A stretch of DNA of 64,000 nt from an uncultured Mycoplasmatota bacterium (lineage in GTDB: Bacteria; Bacillota_I; Bacilli_A; RF39; UBA660). Under the pieces are notes generated by a model. It was not told the DNA's origin. It did not search any database and saw only the letters and a list, made by a program, of their open reading frames with translations. The translations under genes and the position numbers were made by a program. Of this stretch, positions 58,903-64,000 are shown in pieces (position 1 is the first letter of the stretch; each line of letters opens with the position of its first letter). Location: positions 1 to 64,000 of the forward strand of contig UQRY01000001.1 in NCBI GenBank assembly GCA_900543675.1. The letters are read 5' to 3'.

Positions 58903-58909
58903 TTCGACA
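58903..58909 (-). promoter_or_regulatory. Possible Spo0A box upstream of the GDPD gene
   Basis: Minus-strand GTTTTGTCGAA is the same as the 11 bases at the spoIIAA box. It lies about 33 bases upstream of a TATAAT (58865-58870), a distance used by Spo0A-activated promoters. It also lies in the divergent recU promoter region. Confidence 0.35.
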
Positions 58910-59005
58910 AAACTTCTAAAAATTTGCAGGTAAACAAAAGAGTTTTTTTGCGATAAATATGGTAAATTTTTCTTATCTATAGTATAATAAACCATAGGTG
59001 AAAAA

Positions 59006-59587
59006 ATGAAGGTCCAAAACGAATTACAATTACTTTTAAATAATAAAAACATCCAATATGGAAATCGTGGTACCAGCCTAGAAAACGATATCAATTTATC
59101 TAATAAATATTATATAGATCAAAAACAAGCTTATATCTACAAGAAACCAACTCCCATAAAGATCAGCAAAGTAGATTACCCAAGTAAACACAATCGAGTA
59201 AGCAAAGTCGTCATCAGGGAAGCCTACTTCGAATCTCCCTCAACGACAGACTATAATGGGATATATAAAGGAAAATATATCGATTTTGAAGCCAAAGAAA
59301 CGCAAAATAAAAACGTATTTCCTTTAGAAAATATTCATAAACATCAAATTGAACACTTGAGAAACATTACATCTTGTGGAGGTATCGGTTTTCTAATCGT
59401 TAGATTCACCGCACATCAAAAAAACTTTCTTTTACTCGCTAAAGACCTATTTTCTTATCTAGAAACATCAAGTCAAAAATCAATTCCTCTTAGCTATTTC
59501 GAAGAAAAGGGTTACTTAATAGAAGAAAGTTATCTACCAAGATTACCTTATTTAAAAATCATAGATAAAATTATGGAGGTGTCATAA
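59006..59587 (+). CDS. recU: Holliday junction resolvase RecU
   Basis: A 193-residue RecU: GNRGTSLENDINLSNKYY, YNGIYKGKYIDFEAKET (catalytic Asp, Glu-x-Lys of the PD-(D/E)XK core), FPLENIHKHQIEHLRNI and GGIGFLIVRF. It cuts Holliday junctions in recombination. ATG at 59006 with AGGTGAAAAA. One base separates it from ponA, the usual recU-ponA pair. Confidence 0.96.
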   Translation: MKVQNELQLLLNNKNIQYGNRGTSLENDINLSNKYYIDQKQAYIYKKPTPIKISKVDYPSKHNRVSKVVIREAYFESPSTTDYNGIYKGKYIDFEAKETQNKNVFPLENIHKHQIEHLRNITSCGGIGFLIVRFTAHQKNFLLLAKDLFSYLETSSQKSIPLSYFEEKGYLIEESYLPRLPYLKIIDKIMEVS

Positions 59588-62491
59588 ATGGCAAAAGCAA
59601 AAAACAACAAAAAAGAGACAAAAACAAGTAAAAAAACAACTACCACGGTTAGTAAAACAGAAAATAGAAATTTTATGCTTATTGTATTAGGCGTTGTCCT
59701 CGCCTTATTAATTGTCAGTTATTTTATTATGGGACTAACATTAACCATTGTATTAGGTGTAGGAATTTTAATCATTTTAGGAGTAGCTAGAATTCTAGAT
59801 AAAATTAAAAACAAACCTAAGCAAAGAAAAATATTTAATATTATCTTAATTATTTTCTTAACGATAGCCCTATTATGTTGTGGATTAGTTATTGCTTTCT
59901 TTGCTTATATCGTATACGAAGCTCCAGAGTTTAATATTGAGGAATTAAATAAACGAGAAGCAAGTATCGTCTACGACAAAGATGGAATAGAATACGCAAG
60001 AATTGGTTCGGAATTAAGAGAAAACGTTACCTACGATGATTTACCAGAAGTTTTCATCGATGCCTTAATCGCAACAGAAGATTCAAGATTCTTCCAGCAT
60101 AATGGATTCGATGCTCCACGTTTTGTAAAAGCTAGTGTTCAACAATTATTAGGTAACAAGAATGCCGGTGGTGCTTCTACTCTATCGATGCAAGTAGTAA
60201 AAAATACCTATACTGATGCTACTTTAGACTCAGGAATAAAAGGAATTATTCGTAAATTTACGGATATCTACTTAGCGGTATTTAAACTAGAAAAAGATTT
60301 CACTAAAGAAGAAATTATCGAATTCTATGTAAATAATCATGAATTAGGAAGTAACTCTTTCGGTGTAGAACAAGCATCCCAAACCTACTTTGGAAAAAGT
60401 GTCAGTGATTTAAATCTATCCGAAGCATCCCTTCTAGTAGGAATATTCAATGCACCTACTGCTTATAGTCCAATCTACCATCCAGATAAAGCTTATGAAC
60501 GTAGAAAAACCGTTTTATCGCTAATGGTGAGACATGGATATATTACTCAAGCAGAAGCGGATGCAGCTAACGCAATACCAGTCACTTCATTATTAAAGGA
60601 ACAAGATAAACAAGGAGCAGCATATGCAAGCTATATTGATACAGTAATCGAAGAATTACAAGAAGTACATGGGATTAACCCATACACAACACCAGTAGAA
60701 ATTTACACCAATATGGATAGTGAAAAACAAAGAGCAATCGATGATATTTTCAATGGTGTTACTTATAAATGGAAAGATGACAAAGTACAAAGTGGTGTTG
60801 CCGTTATCGATGTTGACACCGGAAAGATAGTTGCTGTCGGTGGTGGACGTTTTAAATCAAGTCCACAAACAACCATGAACTATGCCACGCAAGCAAAAAA
60901 ACAAATCGGATCAACCGCAAAACCAATATTCGACTATGGTCCAGCCATTGAATATAATAATTGGTCTACTTACACTCAACTTGAAGATGCCCCATACACT
61001 TATTCAGATGGAACATCAATCAACAACTCTGACCGTAAATATATGGGATGGATCAGTCTTAGAACTGCTCTTGCAGAATCTAGAAATATTCCAGCACTAA
61101 AAGCATTCCAATCCGTAGATAATCAAAAAATTATTGAATTTGCTAGAAACTTAGGAATCGAACCAGATGTACAAAATGGTAAAATCTATGAAGCTCACTC
61201 ACTTGGTGCTTTTGATGGTACTACACCAATGATGATGGCTGCTGCTTACGCTGCCTTCGCAAACGGTGGTACTTATTATCAACCATTAAGCGTTAACAAA
61301 GTTGTTTACCGTGATAATGGTGATGTTGTTAACTTCCAAAGTGAATCTCGTCGTGCAATGAGCGACTCTACTGCATTTATGATTACCGATGTGTTAGTCA
61401 CTTCAGCAGAAACTGGGTTAAGTAGCGGTGCTAAAGTAAAAGGTGTCAATATGGCAGCCAAGACTGGTACATCAAGCTATACCGATGAAGAAAAAGAAAG
61501 ATACGGTTTCCCAGCCGATGCTGTTAAAGATGCATGGGTAGTCGGATATGATCCAGAATATGCCATTTCCCTATGGTATGGTTATGAAGATGCTAAACAA
61601 GGATATAATACCAATATTCAAGCAGTAAATGGTAGAAGTAGTTTATTTAAAGCAATTGGTAATGCCGTATTCAATAAAAATGGACAAAACTTTGAAGTAC
61701 CAGATAGTGTAGTAAAAGTCGCTATCGAAAAAGGAAGTAGTAATCCAGGAGCCCTTGCTAGTAGTAATACGCCAGCTGATCAAATCACTTACGAATACTA
61801 TAAGAAAGGTACTGAACCTACTGAAACTTCTTCTAAATACAATAGATTAGATACACCTACTGGATTAAAAGTCACTTACTCTGAAAGTAAACAACAAATT
61901 TCTATCACTTGGAACAAACAAACCACACCTACTGGAAACGATAGTTACGGTCCATTCGGATATAACGTTTACTATGGAAATGTTCTTTTAGGATTTACCA
62001 CGGAAAATAGTTATACTATCGATGCCAATACCAATATTTCAGGAACTTATCGAGTAGTTGCTACTTTCCAAAATTATAGTGCTAATCAAAGTGAAGCTGC
62101 CGTATATGAATTCGAATATAAACCATCCGGTGGTGGAAACACAGGTGATAACGAAGGAGACAATAACGGAGAGGAGGAAGGATCAGATACTGTTGATGAA
62201 AGTAAAATTATTATTTCAATCAACGGAACCAATCCTCAAACAATAAGTGCTACTTCAATCTATACTGATGTCAGCAATCCAGTTACTATTCGTGAAAACG
62301 GTGACGTAATTTCTACTAGTCAATATACAGTAAAATCAACTTATAAAGACCCATCAGGAAAAGTAATTACAAGTATTAGTGGTAGTATAGAAAACCCATT
62401 AGCTAGTGGAACTTACACAATCACCTATACCATCACTTATAAAGGAAAAACATTAAAGAAAACCGCAACTAGACAAGTTATTGTTCCATAA
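59588..62491 (+). CDS. ponA: Class A penicillin-binding protein (PBP1a)
   Basis: A 967-residue bifunctional peptidoglycan synthase. It has a Lys-rich cytoplasmic start, two hydrophobic stretches (about 28-66 and 82-106), a GT51 glycosyltransferase with EDSRFFQHNGFD (E164), and a transpeptidase with STAK (S442), SRN (SRNIPALK) and KTGTS (K625). After about residue 745 come an Fn3 domain (PTGLKVTYSES onward), a Gly/Asp/Glu linker and an Ig-like C-terminal domain with VIVP end. The extra C-terminal part may bind the wall. It pairs with GpsB. Confidence 0.96.
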   Translation: MAKAKNNKKETKTSKKTTTTVSKTENRNFMLIVLGVVLALLIVSYFIMGLTLTIVLGVGILIILGVARILDKIKNKPKQRKIFNIILIIFLTIALLCCGLVIAFFAYIVYEAPEFNIEELNKREASIVYDKDGIEYARIGSELRENVTYDDLPEVFIDALIATEDSRFFQHNGFDAPRFVKASVQQLLGNKNAGGASTLSMQVVKNTYTDATLDSGIKGIIRKFTDIYLAVFKLEKDFTKEEIIEFYVNNHELGSNSFGVEQASQTYFGKSVSDLNLSEASLLVGIFNAPTAYSPIYHPDKAYERRKTVLSLMVRHGYITQAEADAANAIPVTSLLKEQDKQGAAYASYIDTVIEELQEVHGINPYTTPVEIYTNMDSEKQRAIDDIFNGVTYKWKDDKVQSGVAVIDVDTGKIVAVGGGRFKSSPQTTMNYATQAKKQIGSTAKPIFDYGPAIEYNNWSTYTQLEDAPYTYSDGTSINNSDRKYMGWISLRTALAESRNIPALKAFQSVDNQKIIEFARNLGIEPDVQNGKIYEAHSLGAFDGTTPMMMAAAYAAFANGGTYYQPLSVNKVVYRDNGDVVNFQSESRRAMSDSTAFMITDVLVTSAETGLSSGAKVKGVNMAAKTGTSSYTDEEKERYGFPADAVKDAWVVGYDPEYAISLWYGYEDAKQGYNTNIQAVNGRSSLFKAIGNAVFNKNGQNFEVPDSVVKVAIEKGSSNPGALASSNTPADQITYEYYKKGTEPTETSSKYNRLDTPTGLKVTYSESKQQISITWNKQTTPTGNDSYGPFGYNVYYGNVLLGFTTENSYTIDANTNISGTYRVVATFQNYSANQSEAAVYEFEYKPSGGGNTGDNEGDNNGEEEGSDTVDESKIIISINGTNPQTISATSIYTDVSNPVTIRENGDVISTSQYTVKSTYKDPSGKVITSISGSIENPLASGTYTITYTITYKGKTLKKTATRQVIVP

Positions 62492-62500
62492 AATAATTAT

Positions 62501-62524
62501 CCACTAGCTAAGCTAGTGGTTTTT
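62501..62524 (+). terminator. Terminator of ponA, or IS end hairpin
   Basis: CCACTAGCT/AGCTAGTGG nine-base perfect stem and five T. Position fits both a ponA terminator and the outer hairpin of the following IS200-like element. Confidence 0.75.
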
Positions 62525-62594
62525 CTTTGGCGCCTATAAGGCTCGTTCTCTGGCGTCGCTTTAAAGCGATACTACGATCCGCCACTTGCATAAC

Positions 62595-63056
62595 CTATTT
62601 CTTGCTACCCGTAAACGGGTCTATTTGATCTATTGTTAATTGTTCTGCTATTTCGTCTTCTTTCAATTGATTCTCTATATATCTCTGTATTGCAATGGCA
62701 TTTTTTCCTGCCGTATCTACATAATAGCCTCGACACCAAAATTCTCGATTCCTGTACTTATATTTCATATTTCCCCATCGTTCATATATCATTATACTGC
62801 TTTTCCCTTTCAAGAATCCCATAAAAGAAGAGACACTCATCTTTGGTGGAATTTCTACAAACATATGCACATGATCTATACATACTTCTGCTGTTATTAT
62901 ATTTACACCTTTCCACCTACATAACTCTCTCAATATCTTTCCTATTTCCAAACGATTATTTCCATAAAATACTTTTCTTCTATATTTAGGTGCAAAAACA
63001 ATATGATATTTACAATTCCACGATGTATGTGATAAACTATTTATGTCATTTTTCAT
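62595..63056 (-). CDS. tnpA: IS200/IS605-family transposase TnpA
   Basis: A 153-residue HUH-type Y1 transposase: WNCKYHIVFAPKYRRKVFYG, the metal motif DHVHMFVEIP (His62 and His64), YYVDTAGKNA, and catalytic Tyr126 in QRYIENQ. The family moves single-stranded DNA. The length is normal, so the element may be active. ATG at 63056 with GGAGGTC. The ribosome site is part of a 10-bp inverted repeat that may hide it. Confidence 0.97.
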   Translation of the reverse strand: MKNDINSLSHTSWNCKYHIVFAPKYRRKVFYGNNRLEIGKILRELCRWKGVNIITAEVCIDHVHMFVEIPPKMSVSSFMGFLKGKSSIMIYERWGNMKYKYRNREFWCRGYYVDTAGKNAIAIQRYIENQLKEDEIAEQLTIDQIDPFTGSKK

Positions 63057-63064
63057 AAATTGAC

Positions 63065-63120
63065 CTCCTTCTGCTTTTTATTTGCAATGGCGAATCGCAA
63101 ATTTATTATAGCAGAAGGAG
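63065..63120 (-). promoter_or_regulatory. Leader inverted repeat hiding the tnpA ribosome site
   Basis: CTCCTTCTGC (63065-63074) and GCAGAAGGAG (63111-63120) are perfect 10-base arms, with TTTGC/GCAAA nested inside. On the minus strand the inner-side copy contains the AAGGAGG ribosome site. TATAAT (63105-63110) next to the other arm may be the -10 box. Confidence 0.65.
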
Positions 63121-63158
63121 TTTTTTTATCAAAGACTCATCGCTAAAGCTCCATTGAA

Positions 63159-63182
63159 CCACCAGACTATCTGGTGGTTTTC
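63159..63182 (+). terminator. Hairpin at the IS right side
   Basis: CCACCAGA/TCTGGTGG followed by TTTTC on the plus strand. Similar to the hairpin at 62501. Confidence 0.6.
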
Positions 63183-63193
63183 TTTATACAATT

Positions 63194-63221
63194 AACCTCT
63201 GCATTAAGCAGAGGTTTTTAA
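63194..63221 (+). terminator. Second hairpin at the IS right side
   Basis: AACCTCTGC/GCAGAGGTT nine-base stem with T run on the plus strand; may end transcripts facing the ZIP gene. Confidence 0.6.
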
Positions 63222-63224
63222 TTT

Positions 63225-63980
63225 CTAGAAAAAGAAAAAATGAGAAATCAACATAAATAAACATCCAGCGAAAAAAGAAAAATAAGTTAATCTCCTTTTA
63301 TGATAAGATAACGATTCCGGCAACAACTCACAACCAGCAATATACATCATCAATCCACCTATAAAAGCATATAAAACACCCATCATCACATCACTAACCA
63401 AGTAAGAGAACAAAAGAAAGGCCAAAATCGCTCCTATCGGTTCAGAGATAGCGGAAATAAAAGTATATTTTAATGCCCTTTTGCGACTACCAGTACTATA
63501 ATAAATCGGAATAGAGATACTGATTCCCTCCGGAATATTATGTAGGGCGATCGCTATTGCCAAATGAATTCCTAGCTTAATATCTTGATTAGACGCAATA
63601 TAAGTAATCATCCCTTCAGGAATATTATGTAATACAATAGCTAAACATGAAAAAAGCCCTACTCGATACAAATGATAATTTCCTTGATTAGAACTACTCA
63701 TATCTAAAGTTGGTAAATAATGATTTAACCCTAATGAAAATAAGGCTCCAAGTCCAAAAAACAACAATAAAATTAATAAAGCTGGCAAAACATAATAAGA
63801 AGTGGTTAAAAAAGAAAAAGAAGTTGGCAATAAGTCCACAATCGAAATCATCATCATCACCCCACTCGCAAAGCCAAGAGAAGAGATTAATACTTGCTTA
63901 GAATATTGACGTTTAAAAATTAAAAAAGTACCCACCAAAGTCGAAAAACCAGCCATACAAGTAATCAAAAAAGGATTCAT
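63225..63980 (-). CDS. ZIP-family metal transporter (ZupT-like)
   Basis: A 251-residue membrane protein with eight helices. Helices 4 and 5 have the ZIP metal motifs VLHNIPEGMITY and ALHNIPEGISISIPIYY (His, Asn, Glu as the binuclear metal site), and SAISEPIGAILAF follows in helix 6. It takes up zinc or other divalent ions. The ATG at 63980 follows AGGGGGAA. Closest to the ZupT/GufA group; ion specificity is not visible. Confidence 0.94.
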   Translation of the reverse strand: MNPFLITCMAGFSTLVGTFLIFKRQYSKQVLISSLGFASGVMMMISIVDLLPTSFSFLTTSYYVLPALLILLLFFGLGALFSLGLNHYLPTLDMSSSNQGNYHLYRVGLFSCLAIVLHNIPEGMITYIASNQDIKLGIHLAIAIALHNIPEGISISIPIYYSTGSRKRALKYTFISAISEPIGAILAFLLFSYLVSDVMMGVLYAFIGGLMMYIAGCELLPESLSYHKRRLTYFSFFAGCLFMLISHFFFF

Positions 63981-64000
63981 ACACTATTCCCCCTATAAGA

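Larger units (their letters stand above)
62501..63216 (-). mobile_element. IS200-like insertion element (tnpA only)
   Basis: A tnpA gene with hairpins on both sides (CCACTAGCT at the left; CCACCAGA and CCTCTGC at the right) instead of terminal inverted repeats, as in the IS200/IS605 family. Exact borders are not determined; the given limits are the outermost hairpins. No tnpB is next to it. Confidence 0.6.

Overview
The window is a low-GC, densely packed bacterial chromosome segment with standard code (TGA is a stop, for example at the end of spoVAD). A type-B RNase P RNA directly behind gpsB, a rodZ-pgsA-recA-rny block, scpA-scpB, recU-ponA and several sporulation genes (spoIIAA-like, sigF, spoVAC/AD/AE, CotF-like and YjcZ-like coat proteins, DacF-like carboxypeptidase) point to an endospore-forming Bacillota, most likely an AT-rich member of the Bacilli or an Erysipelotrichia-like relative. 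No 16S or other taxonomic marker is present, so this is an inference.

Layout: 0-0.6 kb, the start of a TnpB gene running off the left edge; 0.7-3.4 kb, tRNA-Leu, a small membrane protein, scpB/scpA, tRNA-Ser and an RNHCP zinc protein; 3.4-7.7 kb, spoVAE-AD-AC, sigF, a SpoIIAA homologue and an unknown coiled-coil protein; 7.8-14.3 kb, a CtpE-like P-type ATPase, an LRR surface protein and an ABC exporter whose ATPase gene is frameshifted; 14.4-16.6 kb, two tandem YhcG-type nuclease genes, one intact and one with a nonsense codon; 16.7-38.4 kb, one long leftward operon described below; 38.4-48.7 kb, HTH regulator, two D,D-carboxypeptidases, pyrimidine-nucleoside phosphorylase, a possible transglutaminase-like protein, a secreted SGNH hydrolase, a second HTH gene, a short SSB, sufU/sufS, coat proteins and a HIT protein; 48.8-52.1 kb, two tiny YjcZ-type genes, prsA and RNase J; 52-59 kb, a Cys-rich membrane protein, rny, recA, pgsA, rodZ, rnpB, gpsB and a GDPD; 59-64 kb, recU-ponA, an IS200-like element and a ZIP transporter.

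The most unusual content is the 21.5 kb operon (38101 down to 16665). It encodes a complete F1-like ATPase set in classical order (c, a b-delta fusion, alpha, gamma, beta, epsilon), but no recognisable subunit a. Its c-subunit has Thr where the ion-binding Glu/Asp of helix 2 belongs, and no acidic residue anywhere in that helix. The ATPase genes are sandwiched between four genes for membrane-anchored extracellular proteins of 1736, 469, 245 and 2924 residues that appear to share an N-terminal module. This suggests a rotary or ATP-driven machine that no longer moves ions and instead acts on surface proteins, conceptually like the F1-like ATPases of Mycoplasma but with the c-ring and b/delta stalk still present. 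The operon has a clear sigma-A promoter, a leader of about 255 nt with an intrinsic terminator-like hairpin, and a divergent small HTH gene.

A second notable system is the sporulation sigma locus: the SpoIIAA homologue has Glu at the position of the phosphorylated Ser58, and the gap where spoIIAB should lie before sigF is empty. A terminator and a sigma-G-like promoter separate sigF from spoVAC.
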